This document shows positions 32,801 to 41,650 of a stretch of DNA of 64,000 nucleotides, piece after piece. The notes below the pieces were generated by a model. The model was not told the origin of the DNA. It did no database searches and worked only from the letters and a program-made list of their open reading frames with translations. This DNA is from Chaetoderma sp. LZ-2023a. Its lineage: Eukaryota > Mollusca > Caudofoveata > Chaetodermatida > Chaetodermatidae. The DNA lies in NCBI GenBank assembly GCA_034401795.1, contig CM067371.1:79858402-79922401 (forward strand), given 5' to 3'. Position 1 is the first letter of the stretch. Each line of letters starts with the position of its first letter. A program made the position numbers and the translations under genes.

Positions 32801-33124
32801 CAAATGTATTTACAATTATGGCCCCAGCGTCTAGAAAACATTTTATCGCAAGCAAAACAGTAATTACGTGACCCTAATGAAGCTGTTAGATTCCTAATAT
32901 AAGCGAAGTGATTATTTAAAAAATATATGTTCAGCCTTCTTGCTGAATCGCATCCACTTCTAAATATACAAAATTATCGGCTTCACTGAAAACTGAAATA
33001 CCAATGTTATCGGGTAATATATTCTGAAATTGATTGACCTCTTGCAGACCACATGGACCTATTTTCACATTAGCTTTATGATGTAAATCAGTAGCTTTTT
33101 CCAGCTGGTGGTAATTATCTACCA
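29856..33124 (-). pseudogene. Protein-primed family B DNA polymerase (Polinton type), heavily broken
   Basis: It is read from 33124 down to 29856. An N-terminal part (GPCGLQEVNQFQNIL, about 33040) ends in a stop and frame change near 32940. A Cys/His-rich region follows (32841-32600: WGHNCKYICHSCGG, KCYKILP, CVHCHDFVEISHIC). The position expected for the Exo I acidic residues reads YICWGVKTDG, without them. Exo II, IAHNGKAFDMHFIL, lies near 31850-31890 and is followed by TGA (31840-31842). Palm motif A, VDICSLYPY, lies at about 30805-30831. Similarity stops after NPSLRALGKIIL (about 30275) and resumes in another frame with the C-terminal end (TLPFGYLPF, stop at 29856). Motifs B and C appear deleted. 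A retroposon splits the gene at 31985-32293. The gene is inactive. Confidence 0.9.
31985..32293 (+). mobile_element. U2 snRNA-headed retroposon (SINE-like) inside the polymerase gene
   Basis: The first ~26 nt, beginning ACTTCTCGGCCTTTTGGC then TAAGATCAA, match the 5' end of U2 snRNA from about its 5th nucleotide. The body (32030-32180) has three diverged ~49-bp repeats starting GGGCCTGGGATC, GGGCCTAGGGAGC and GGGTACACAGTAC. The end is A-rich (CAAGAGAAAAGAAA). Perfect 15-bp target-site duplications, ATAAAACTATCCAAT, flank it at 31970-31984 and 32294-32308. Polymerase coding sequence is present on both sides. This is what LINE-mediated insertion of a small RNA-derived element looks like. No coding capacity, and the U2 Sm site and later stems are absent, so it is not a U2 gene. 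Confidence 0.85.
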
Positions 33125-33164
33125 GTCTGTTTAACCCTTTTTAGGTTGTCTAGTTATTTTTTTA

Positions 33165-33196
33165 AGTGCAGACAGACAGGCATACATGCATGCATG

Positions 33197-33257
<61 letters not shown>

Positions 33258-33300
33258 ACGCATGCAGGGAGGGAGGCAGACAGGCAGGCAGGCACGCATG

Positions 33301-33331
<31 letters not shown>

Positions 33332-33446
33332 ACAGCCAGGCAGGCAGGGAGGCAGGCAGGCAGGGATGAAGATAGACAGACAGGCAGGCAGGTGCACGCA
33401 CGCGCGCGCACACGCACGCACTCACGCATACACACACGCACACACA
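33165..33446. repeat. (CAGG)n microsatellite with CA/CG-rich end
   Basis: CAGG/CAGA/GCAT units run to about 33391, then ACGC/ACAC units to 33446. It lies 40 bp beyond the last recognisable polymerase sequence. Gln/Ala/Gly/Arg-rich (plus) and Cys/Leu/Pro-rich (minus) open frames here are translation of the repeat. Confidence 0.93.
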
Positions 33447-34010
33447 ATGCACCAACAGCAATACTCACAGCGGCGTGAGTAATAACATTTCACAGTTCTG
33501 TTGAGCATGAGTCTCGTTCCTTCACCTACCCGTTCATCTTGCGGCACATTTGTAAAATGGTGATGGATGGTAAATGGGGGCGTGACATCACATGTCAGCT
33601 ATCCAATCAATTCAATCATGTGTTTTAAGTTTCTCTAAGTAAAATTGTTGGTCCATAGATAGCATTATGAATCGATTACGTTTGTTTCATATAATCACTG
33701 TTCAGTTGAAATGACAAGATGTTGTCAGAAAGTAAATTGAGTGTCTGCTTGTAATATCCGTATAAGCACTGTATCCATAATCTACACATCCAATTGAAAG
33801 AAAGGGATATAATTTGTTCGATTTCTAATGCAGTTATTTGTCCATCAAAAGCTTTTCGAATGTCCCATTCTGGCAGGCGGGTGTCTGTTACAGATGATCG
33901 ATTGCTTGAATCAGAGTTCGCTGCACTGATTGATTGACTGAATGATGAACATATTAAATCAATGACTCCCAGACACGCTGACTGACAAACGTCGTAGGTA
34001 TTGTCTAGTT
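33447..34010. other. No supported gene
   Basis: Unique sequence between two microsatellites; nothing recognised. Confidence 0.45.
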
Positions 34011-34013
34011 CAC

Positions 34014-34111
34014 TACCTGCCTTCTTGCCTGCCTGCCTACTCGCCTGCCTGCCTACTTGTCTGCATGCATGCTTGCCTGCCTGTGTACCTGGCTGACTGG
34101 CTGGCTGGCTG

Positions 34112-34147
<36 letters not shown>

Positions 34148-34275
34148 GCTGACTAACTGGCCTGTCAGCTGGCTGGCTGGCCGCCTTGTCGCCTGACAGA
34201 ATGACCGACTGACAGACTGACCGACTAACTGACTTACCAACTGGCTGACTGACTGACTAACTGACTGACCACCCG
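34014..34275. repeat. (TGGC)n/(CTGA)n/(TGCC)n microsatellite
   Basis: Interrupted tetranucleotide units CTGC, TGGC and TGAC over about 260 bp. No coding meaning. Confidence 0.9.
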
Positions 34276-34373
34276 ATCGTCTATCAACAGTCTTGCGATA
34301 ACAGTGACAATAATTCTTAAGATGCAGCTCTTGTAGATATGTAGTGTAGCCCCGCGAACTCTATATGTGTTTC

Positions 34374-34719
34374 AATCTAAGCTCGTAGCTTTACATATAT
34401 TTATTCACATAGGTAATTAAAGCTCCCATGTCCCATCACATAATTTTTTAAAAGATTTCACTAGCTATAAGATGTCTGTTGATATCTGTGCAATTTACCC
34501 AGCTTGCAATGCCCTGACTCCAGGTGCGTTGTAACTACTGGACGCCAATCTAAGCTCGTAGCTTTATATATATTTATTCACATAGGTAGTTAAAGCTCCC
34601 ATGTCCCATCACATAATTTTTAAAACGATTTCACTAGATATAAGATGTCTGTTGATATCTGTGCAATTTACCCAGCTTGCAATGCCTTGACTCCAGGTAC
34701 GTTGTAACTACTGGACGCC
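34374..34719. repeat. 173-bp tandem duplication
   Basis: Copy 1 (34374-34546) and copy 2 (34547-34719) both begin AATCTAAGCTCGTAGC and end CTACTGGACGCC, with about 95% identity. High identity implies a recent event. The stop codon of the small Cys-rich frame at 34708-35001 falls inside copy 2. Confidence 0.88.
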
Positions 34720-35001
34720 ATATTCGATGAGACTATACAAGCCAAGATTTCTCACGTATAAAGGCTCTGTCTGGATGTGCAACTGGCCATTTTCAGCTAA
34801 CTCTTGAGGTTCACTCACATAAAAAGTATTCCAATTGGTGCACTCACATAAAAAGTATTCACAGCAGTAAACTCGACAGCCCTTATACCAATACTGTTTA
34901 GCGCAAGTGTATCGATTTCCAGGAGAACATACAAGAAGGTTGTTGTATACTTTGACAGTAATTGGCGTCAAAGGTGTTGCTGTCAATAACAGCAACATCA
35001 T
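34708..35001 (-). CDS. Candidate small Cys-rich secreted peptide (unrecognised)
   Basis: 97 aa from ATG at 35001. It begins MMLLLLTATPLTPITVKV, a possible but weak signal peptide. Seven Cys fall within residues 25-54 (VCSPGNRYTC, KGCRVYCCEYFLCEC), a spacing compatible with a disulfide-rich peptide. A 19-bp direct repeat in the gene (ACTCACATAAAAAGTATTC, twice at about 34813-34860) produced the WNTFYVSE/CEYFLCE stretch. The C-terminus lies in the 173-bp tandem duplication. No homologue, splice signals or promoter were identified, so this may be chance or one exon of a larger gene. Confidence 0.28.
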   Translation of the reverse strand: MMLLLLTATPLTPITVKVYNNLLVCSPGNRYTCAKQYWYKGCRVYCCEYFLCECTNWNTFYVSEPQELAENGQLHIQTEPLYVRNLGLYSLIEYGVQ

Positions 35002-35488
35002 TCACTCAACGTATTATCAAAGTAATTAGTAAGCAATGCTAGCGCCAATTGTTACATAATTTGATACAAATTTGAATGAAAAGTGTTTCTGGAACATATT
35101 TGAGTCTAAATATTGTAAAATAATCAGCTAAGCATTCAGTCGATATTTGCTGCGGAATTTAAGAGCAATTTGGCTCTAAGTTGATGCTGACTAACAACAT
35201 CTTTGCTCATTCCATACAATCAGCTGCCCGTCATTTGTACAGAAATCAATAGGCATCTCTTATCTCGCACACATGTTTCTATAGTTAATGGAACAGGAGA
35301 GCTTTAACTAAGTTTAATATATTTATCTAGGCACCAGTTGACACAGATATCCGAAATTCATTCAAATATATATACACACTGAAATGACTGAATGATAAAA
35401 GTATGGAAACATTTTAAAATCAAATAAGTGGATTCACTTTAGCATATGACACTTAAACTGTCGTCTATACATAAAGCACAGATTGATA
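35002..35488. other. No supported gene
   Basis: AT-rich unique sequence; nothing recognised. Confidence 0.4.
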
Positions 35489-35797
35489 AAGATCTTCATG
35501 ACGTCATGAATGATTCGATTAAGCCCGTCTTTAACGCGCAATAGTCCGACACACTGTACGAATTGTATGTTTTTGCTATTTAAGAACCGTGATGTTGAAT
35601 ACTTTGAAACTAAACATAGGCAGCAACAGCACCCAGTCAAATTAGTTTCAAAATACTCAACAGCTTACCTGTATAGTTTTCTGGAAATTAATAGTCAGGA
35701 TGTTCAGAGATCGATCGATCCCAACACGGGCGAGGTGTTGGTGGAGCTTAGATAGAGATGGGCGGGGCATAGCTAAAACTAGAACGGTCAATTACTG
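35489..35797 (-). repeat. HP-CRE element copy (reverse)
   Basis: It begins with the distal arm (CATGACGTCATGAATGATTC), then the hairpin with one arm shortened (ATGTTGAATACTTTGAAACT then the AAATTAGTTTCAAAATACTC arm), and GATCGATCGATCCCAACACG. It ends GATGGGCGGGGCATAGCTAA, followed by GAACGGTCAATT. Confidence 0.82.
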
Positions 35798-35878
35798 TTA
35801 TTCAGTAATTCTTTGATTCATTTGGCATCTTAACAGTGACTTACGCCACGGCTTGATACTGATAATTAGACCACTGTA

Positions 35879-35945
35879 TGGATACACGCATGCACGCACG
35901 CACGCACGCACGCACGTACGCACGCACGCGCGCACGCACGCACGC
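35879..35945. repeat. (ACGC)n microsatellite
   Basis: ACGC/GCAC units over about 65 bp. Confidence 0.9.
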
Positions 35946-36465
35946 TGGTATTATATTTGAAAATGGCGTTAAACTTTCACCCAGCCTTTCTCTAAAACCT
36001 GAATAACATTGAGCTTTACCAATTTTCTCAGCCCACCAATGTAATGTGCACACTGCTGGATTAGGTACTTTCCTTACTATCGTCAACAAATGGATTTAAA
36101 GACAGCTGTTTGATGAAATGTGAGATTACTTTCTGGCACTGAAACCACAAATCTTGTCACACACATGGCAATATATGTGTTAGACCCACAACTACTCGAT
36201 CCGTAATCAACCGATCTTCATGGTTATGAAATTATTCTAAATAAATATCCGATAATCTATTTTGCGAGCTAGACGACCGGCATGCCAAAATTCAGCAAAC
36301 CTAGTCCCATATTTGATCTAGTACAACATGTGAGCGTTGAAAGTAGATGCCATTGTCTTATGTGTGTATATGTGATGTGTACTACAGAAAATAACTCTAT
36401 TTTTTCATGTTGGGCGTTAATGGATGAATCTATTTCTATGATTATTATACGCTGCCAATAGAGGA
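35946..36465. other. No supported gene
   Basis: A minus-strand frame of 82 codons runs into the microsatellite and has no recognisable feature. Confidence 0.4.
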
Positions 36466-36467
36466 AT

Positions 36468-36778
36468 CCATCTGTCAGTCAAGTATATGACGTCATGATC
36501 AAATATATCACAGGTAGGCTGACGACACAATTAAAATACGTCATTGTGACGTATCTAAGTCAAGTCAGGAACTTTTAAATTCAATAAACATTCTACGCTA
36601 ATTTTATTGGCCGCTGCCATATGTACACCAGGTTCAAAATATTAAACAACCCACCAGTATATCTTTCTGGAAATTGAGATTCATGGTGTTCTGGGTAGGA
36701 TCGATCTCAAGACGGGCAAAGATTGGCCGGAGCTTAGCAGCTAAAAATGGGCGGGGTATAGCTAAAAGTAAATTCATC
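36468..36778 (-). repeat. HP-CRE element copy (reverse), diverged
   Basis: The distal arm carries ATATGACGTCATGATC and TTGTGACGTATC. The hairpin is partly lost (CAATAAACATTCTACGCTAA then GTTCAAAATATTAAACAA). The proximal end is GGATCGATCTCAAGACGG, then AATGGGCGGGGTATAGCTAA. It lies back to back with the next copy. Confidence 0.75.
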
Positions 36779-37525
36779 CATTTCTAGCGAAACTTCGCCC
36801 ATTTTGAGCGCGTGTTTTGATTGACACATTGAAATATTAGTTCTCTAGAATCTCAATTTCAGGATAAGCGTATTAGACTTGGAGATCTGGCCGTCATAGA
36901 CAGCCAACAGCTCCCAGTCAAGTTAGTTAACCCATCTTGTGTCAACAACACCTCAAAGCGCTCAAAATACTACTTGGTATATTAATTAAACATTTTGATC
37001 GTCGATATTTTTCAAGATATTTTAATCTTAGAAGACTATTTTTTGTAAATTTACCACTTAATTTTATTTCGCCGGCTTGACCATTAAAGGGGTAATGGTA
37101 AATAAAATTAATTTTTTACTTAGCAAATGTCTATCTACAGGCTGAGAGAAGTGAGAGGGGTATTTTTTAAGATTTCCCACTAGAATGACTGGCTCGGTTA
37201 CCGAGCCAGTCATTCTAGTGGTAAATATTCAAAAATACTCTTCTCTAGGCCTTTCAAAGAGCCATGTCTGAAGACCACTGCATAGTTTTGTTTTGGTCAA
37301 TTTGAACATTAAAAGGTTAACTTGACAGAAGAGGAGTTAAAACCCATTCAACACAATGTTTATTAGATTGTATATTCGCCACAGAGACATATAATTCAGA
37401 CGGTTACTTTCGGAGATTTCTCCTTTTGCGACGGACCTACGTCATTTACTTGTGCGGACAGATAACAAATGTCGTATTTTGATTATGACTTCGAATTTCT
37501 GAGTGGCAGATCGAATCCGTCCATA
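36779..37525 (+). repeat. HP-CRE element copy split by a TTAA MITE
   Basis: The proximal part (36779-36926) contains CATTTCTAGCGAAACTTCGC and ends in the hairpin arm CCAGTCAAGTTAG. The distal part resumes at 37341 with ATTCAACACAATGTTTATTA and ACATATAATTCAGACG. The inserted MITE (36927-37340) used the TTAA created by the arm sequence, which dates it after this copy. Confidence 0.72.
36927..37340. mobile_element. TTAA-flanked MITE (family P2), nested
   Basis: The left end is TTAACCCATCTTGTGTCAAC. The right end is TTGACAGAAGAGGAGTTAA, whose reverse complement is TTAACTCCTCTTCTGTCAA. TTAA flanks both ends. The inner half contains a P1-like palindrome (GACTGGCTCGGTTACCGAGC within ACTAGAATGAC...GTCATTCTAGTGG). 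A second TTGACCATTAAAGGGG lies midway, so P2 may be a composite of two P1-like units. A second copy lies at 52422-52824. Confidence 0.8.
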
Positions 37526-38107
37526 GCTGAAAACATAGAATATTGTACTGACAAAATATTTTAGTTTGACCCTAATATACTAATTGAGATTTAGCATGTT
37601 TATTTTCCGGAAAATATGTCAGTGTGGACTATGTACTAATAACAGTTGGTACACGGTCCGTAGCCCAAAAATATTGGCACCGACGTCCTATCATTCGATA
37701 TTAGATACTACGCTTAAGAATGCCTCTTTAATTCGACATAATAAAAGGATCAATGCATTACGAGTTCTTAGGAACAAGTGACAATATCTAACTAGCAACA
37801 CCGGCTAATTGTGTGGTGTAATTACTTCCTGTGTTTACAGGCGCGCACAACACCCATGGTGACGTTTATATAGACACAGCCGGTGTGGACAGTCTGCGAG
37901 CACGTTATTCAATACCCCCTAACGAGCGTCATTCAGTATATGCATCGCGCACTAATATCCTAACGACATTATATAATTAGTTAATGAGGAACTGAACATA
38001 TGGCGAGTGGTGAGTGGGAAATGAAAGGTTGGTGACAGAAAGATATGTGGTAAACAGGTCTAGAAAATAGCAAGCGGATATGGAAAGGTTGGTAGTGGTG
38101 AGTGAGG

Positions 38108-38108
<1 letters not shown>
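37526..38108. other. No supported gene
   Basis: A 65-codon plus frame without features. GTTTATATAGACACAGCC at 37864 is TATA-like, but no downstream gene was found. Confidence 0.4.
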
Positions 38109-38109
<1 letters not shown>

Positions 38110-38154
<45 letters not shown>

Positions 38155-38183
38155 ATGGAGAGAGAGAGAGAGAGAGAGAGAGG
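38110..38183. repeat. (GA)n microsatellite
   Basis: (GA) runs interrupted by GGGGGGGATG. Confidence 0.95.
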
Positions 38184-38639
38184 GGAATTCAATGCAACTT
38201 GGTCAAGATAATATACTACCTTAGCTATACTGGCCAGTAGGGGAATAAATTATGGAGTAACAGTTAATAATTGATTAAATGTGGGTAGGAACAAGAATGT
38301 ATTTCCAATAAGGACCTAGTCAACAATTAACAAATTAACTATACAAGTTAACATGGTTGCTACTACGGTTTGGGAATTCATGATAAAATACTCCACAGCA
38401 CGCAATAGTCAAACTTAAAATAAGGTAGTGATCAGTATGCAATAGCCAAGAGAGTTATAATAATTTGCTGAGTTAGAGGAAAGGCAAGTAGACTACCTGT
38501 TAGAGTAGATATACAGATTGGGGTAGCAAAACGATGTGCATTAGTTAGCGTATGCGATGATCAGACAACCACTATGACAGTGATCCCAAAATTGTATGTC
38601 TAGATAGCTGGAGAGTATGGACAATGAAACTCTAATATA
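38184..38639. other. No supported gene
   Basis: Unique sequence left of the Tc1-like transposon. Confidence 0.4.
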
Positions 38640-38641
38640 TA

Positions 38642-40301
38642 CACCTGTGCAAAAGTTAAGCACCACCCTATTTTTACGCACATGCGAGGGTATATTCATG
38701 TGCTATGAAGAAAGCAATAGCATAAACATTTATGTACCCATCCATCTTAGTGCAAGACGTAATAATGCAACTAGAGGAATGCTGATTATGATGGTGGGGA
38801 AACACTGTATGTTTTTGTTTGAACTTGAAAACGAGGCCTGAATATGGTTACGTTGACACAACTGACAACTATTGCCCTACAGTTGACACACGTGGCTAGA
38901 TTGTCATTAATGGTGTCTGAAAACGAAGTTTAACATCTGTGCACGAGTTTGAGACTGTCATTATTAATACCGGGTATATCCACCTTGTGCCTGGATGACG
39001 GCCTGGACACGACGTCTCATGCTGGTCACCAACCGACTGATACGCCATTGTGGTATTCGTTGCCATTCAAGATGGAGTGCGTCTGTTAATTCCTGTAGGT
39101 TCTGCACAGGATGATCCCTCCTTCTCACCATGTTTCCCAGAATGTCCCAGATATGCTCAATAGGGTTCATGTCAGGGCTCCTTGCTGGCCATGGTAGGGT
39201 TTCGATGGCATTCTGGCGGAGGTATTCATGCACAGCTCTAGCACGATGTGGTCGGGCGTTGTCATCCATGAATATAGGGTGGGTTCCAGGTGCATGATTT
39301 ACAAAATGAGGGACCACAACTCTATCCAGTATGGAATCTTGATATCTTTGTCCATTTAGTGTTCCAGGTACAGTCAACAGATCCAGCTTACAATCAAATG
39401 AGATGCACCCCCATATCATAACGGAACCTCCACCAAATGGAACTTCTTCCATGATGTTACGTTGGTCGTACGCCGTGCGTCTGGACCTCCATACACGAGT
39501 TCGACCATCTGTGGCATGAAGCAGGAACTGACTTTCATCGGACCAGTGTACCCGTCTCCAGGATCTCATGTTCCAGTGTCTTCTTTCGTTGCACCACCTC
39601 AGACGCTCCTCTTTGTGGTGTGCAGTGAGGAGAGGACGTCTGACAGGTCTCCTAGCTTTCATGCCAGCAGCATACAGTCTCCTTTTGACGGTAGACATTG
39701 ACACTCTATTGCGCGTTTCCCATTGCTGGCTGAGCACTCTGCTGTTGGTGAATGGAGATCTCCTAACAAGGCGTACTAGGGCTCGATCATCACGGGCAGT
39801 AGTCTTCTTCGGTCTTCGAGATCTAGGCCTGTCCTTCACCTCGTTAGTTTGCCCATGTTTTGCAATCAAACGACTGATTACAGTATGGTTAATGTTCAGC
39901 TGTCTGCCAATCTCTCTGCATGACATACCAGTGGTATGCATGCCTATGATTTGCCATTTCACACGATCACTTAACCTTCGTCTTGCCGCCATAGCGGTTC
40001 ACAATCAAGAGCTAATTCTCTCTGTACAAATAAACCACGGTCATGAACACAAAATTCCTAATCTTGTCGCCTAAATCTGTATGTAATGTTCTACACCTCA
40101 AACTGGACTTTTACATAACTGAACACGTGTGCTGTTTCCCGCCACGCACGGACATCAAGCGGCGTGAAGTCATGCATGCATGTGCATTTCGTACTTGGAA
40201 TTATGTCAGCTAACGCGGGGACAAAATGTATGGCAGCCTAGTTGTACCATCATGTTTCTACGTTCTATTGTTTTTGCTGGTGCTTAACTTTTGCACAGGT
40301 G
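38642..40301 (-). mobile_element. Complete Tc1-type DNA transposon
   Basis: Terminal inverted repeats of at least 24 bp (CACCTGTGCAAAAGTTAA then GCACCA) lie at 38642-38665 and, inverted, at 40278-40301. A TA dinucleotide sits outside each end (38640-38641 and 40302-40303), the Tc1/mariner target-site duplication. The 1,660-bp unit contains one intact transposase gene on the minus strand. Identical termini and an undamaged ORF point to a recent insertion. Confidence 0.92.
38964..39992 (-). CDS. Tc1-family transposase, DD34E, intact
   Basis: 342 aa. The N-terminal paired-like DNA-binding region has two helix-turn-helix units: about 6-45, containing IGMHTTGMSCREIGRQLNIN, and about 65-112, containing RVSMSTVKRRLYAAGM. 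A basic GRPR-like linker lies near RPRSRRPKK (55-63). The catalytic triad is D152 (VHWSDESQF), D244 (IFMDDNARPH) and E279 (PDMNPIEHIWD), with 34 residues between the last two. The conserved GGGSVMIWGCISF is at 187-199. Length and motif order are typical for Tc1 cut-and-paste transposases, which excise and insert at TA. No stop or frameshift is present. The gene has its own ~300-bp 5' region inside the transposon. Confidence 0.95.
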   Translation of the reverse strand: MAARRRLSDRVKWQIIGMHTTGMSCREIGRQLNINHTVISRLIAKHGQTNEVKDRPRSRRPKKTTARDDRALVRLVRRSPFTNSRVLSQQWETRNRVSMSTVKRRLYAAGMKARRPVRRPLLTAHHKEERLRWCNERRHWNMRSWRRVHWSDESQFLLHATDGRTRVWRSRRTAYDQRNIMEEVPFGGGSVMIWGCISFDCKLDLLTVPGTLNGQRYQDSILDRVVVPHFVNHAPGTHPIFMDDNARPHRARAVHEYLRQNAIETLPWPARSPDMNPIEHIWDILGNMVRRRDHPVQNLQELTDALHLEWQRIPQWRISRLVTSMRRRVQAVIQAQGGYTRY

Positions 40302-40379
40302 TATATGATGGAGTTGCTTGACAGGCTTATGAAAGAACTTTGTGCAGCCTGCGATAATCTGTGTTACATCTTCTGGGTT

Positions 40380-41650
40380 GAGGGTGCTAACCCACATTCC
40401 TTGAAATTGTAGGAGGATACAATCCAGATCTATAAACGCTGTAACGCTGGACACTGATCAATGAAAAGATCGACCGTTTCAGAACACTCAGAGACGGTAT
40501 TAGCTTCACATTGACTCTTGTTGAAAACTTGTATCTTCGTCTAAAGGACATATGTACCTGTCAGGATCTTCAGTTTTCCCGGAAAGCAAAAAGCCTCTCT
40601 AGCAGACTGGCAGCCTGGAGAACTGAGTGCAATTCCTCAGGGATTTATGCTAAGCAGTCTGAAGATTTTGTAGAACGGTAGCAGGCTGATAATAAACTGC
40701 TTCTAGTATACGTGTACATCTGTCTTGAGCAGAGATTTCCATCTTTCCTTCTTGACTGGACAATCCAGATACTCAGGAGCATCTTCAAGATCATATTTTC
40801 CTAAGATTGCATTTATGTTTTTGAACCAGCTGTTACTTCTAGGTGGTTTGATTGCAGACTGTCTCTTTACAAGCTGTTTTTCTTTGATGCTCTCTGGTTG
40901 GCGAGTGACATTATTAAATAGATTGAGTGCTTTCATATGAATTTGTGCTTCCGCCATCAGAACACATGTTCCTATGTACACGGCTGGGTCTGGAATAGAG
41001 TTGGGAAGTGAAAGCAATTACGTTAGAAGTTTCTTCTGGTATCCCCCTAGTCACTTAAGTAATGTCGCATTTGGAAGAATACGTTTTATCCCCATAAGTC
41101 AGAGTTGGAGCTATATATGTTCTGAATAGGTGGATTGTCGCTACAGCATCCAAACCAGTATGTCCTTGACCTCATTGAGGAAAGAGGCTACATAATACAC
41201 GACTGGCCTTTGTTATATTTTCATCCACATCTGGACTGCAGTTTCTCGGAGAGTTTGCCCTAGTTATGCCGAGGTGGCAGTTTTTTGGCTGGCATAACAT
41301 AACCATTCATAGAAAGGACATGCTCTGAGCCTTGTGATATCCGAGTGGCGTTGGGTTGTATCTGCAAAGAGATAGTCTTTGCTGGCTGAAGCTTGTATCG
41401 CTCCTCGTTGGCAAACTTACAGGCCATATTGTTAAGAACCTGAGCCTTATCCACATTGGTACTCATGAAATTTATGACATCAGCACGTGCACTCGTATTC
41501 GATTGTATATTGCCGATTCTGTCTCCGATCCTTGTAGATGTGGTTTGATTAAGCAGTTGATTAACGTACAGCGTATACAGATATGTACTAAGGATCCCAC
41601 ATTGGCGCACTCCTTGAGCAACCAAAAAAGACTTGGGCCAGTGGCTTAGT
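40380..41650 (-). pseudogene. Degraded LINE (RT domain to C-terminus)
   Basis: Minus strand. The 41625-41260 frame carries VAQGVRQCGILSTYLYTLYV and RYKLQPAKTISLQI, the RT region around the GVRQGGILS block. The YxDD position is degraded (SARADVINFMS). After a frame change, 41017-40703 reads SNSWFKNINAILGKYDLEDA then PVKKERWKSLLK, the tail of a LINE family common in marine invertebrates (family knowledge). Further down, NTVSECSETVDLFIDQCPAL resembles a zinc-knuckle end. Several stops and frame changes. The Tc1 transposon lies against its 3' side. Confidence 0.7.

Larger units (their letters stand above)
20421..33124. mobile_element. Degraded Polinton/Maverick (adintovirus-like) element, right end missing
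   Basis: The gene set is diagnostic: retroviral-type integrase, packaging ATPase, adenain-type protease, double-jelly-roll-type major capsid protein, and a protein-primed family B polymerase on the opposite strand. Polintons/adintoviruses are large self-synthesising DNA transposons or endogenised viruses that replicate with their own polymerase and integrate with their own integrase. The left boundary is placed provisionally at the inverted repeat at 20421, which shares a motif with the promoter region at 20990-21435. The right boundary is where polymerase similarity stops before a (CAGG)n array. No terminal inverted repeat pair or 6-bp target duplication could be found. The integrase, ATPase, capsid protein and polymerase all carry disabling lesions. 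Confidence 0.9.

Noticed and set aside
33131..33482. Six overlapping ~100-codon frames rich in Gly/Arg/Gln or Cys/Leu/Pro
   Set aside because: Products of the (CAGG)n array; low complexity in every frame.
39462..40074. Plus-strand frames of 79 and 168 codons
   Set aside because: Antisense shadows of the intact Tc1 transposase.
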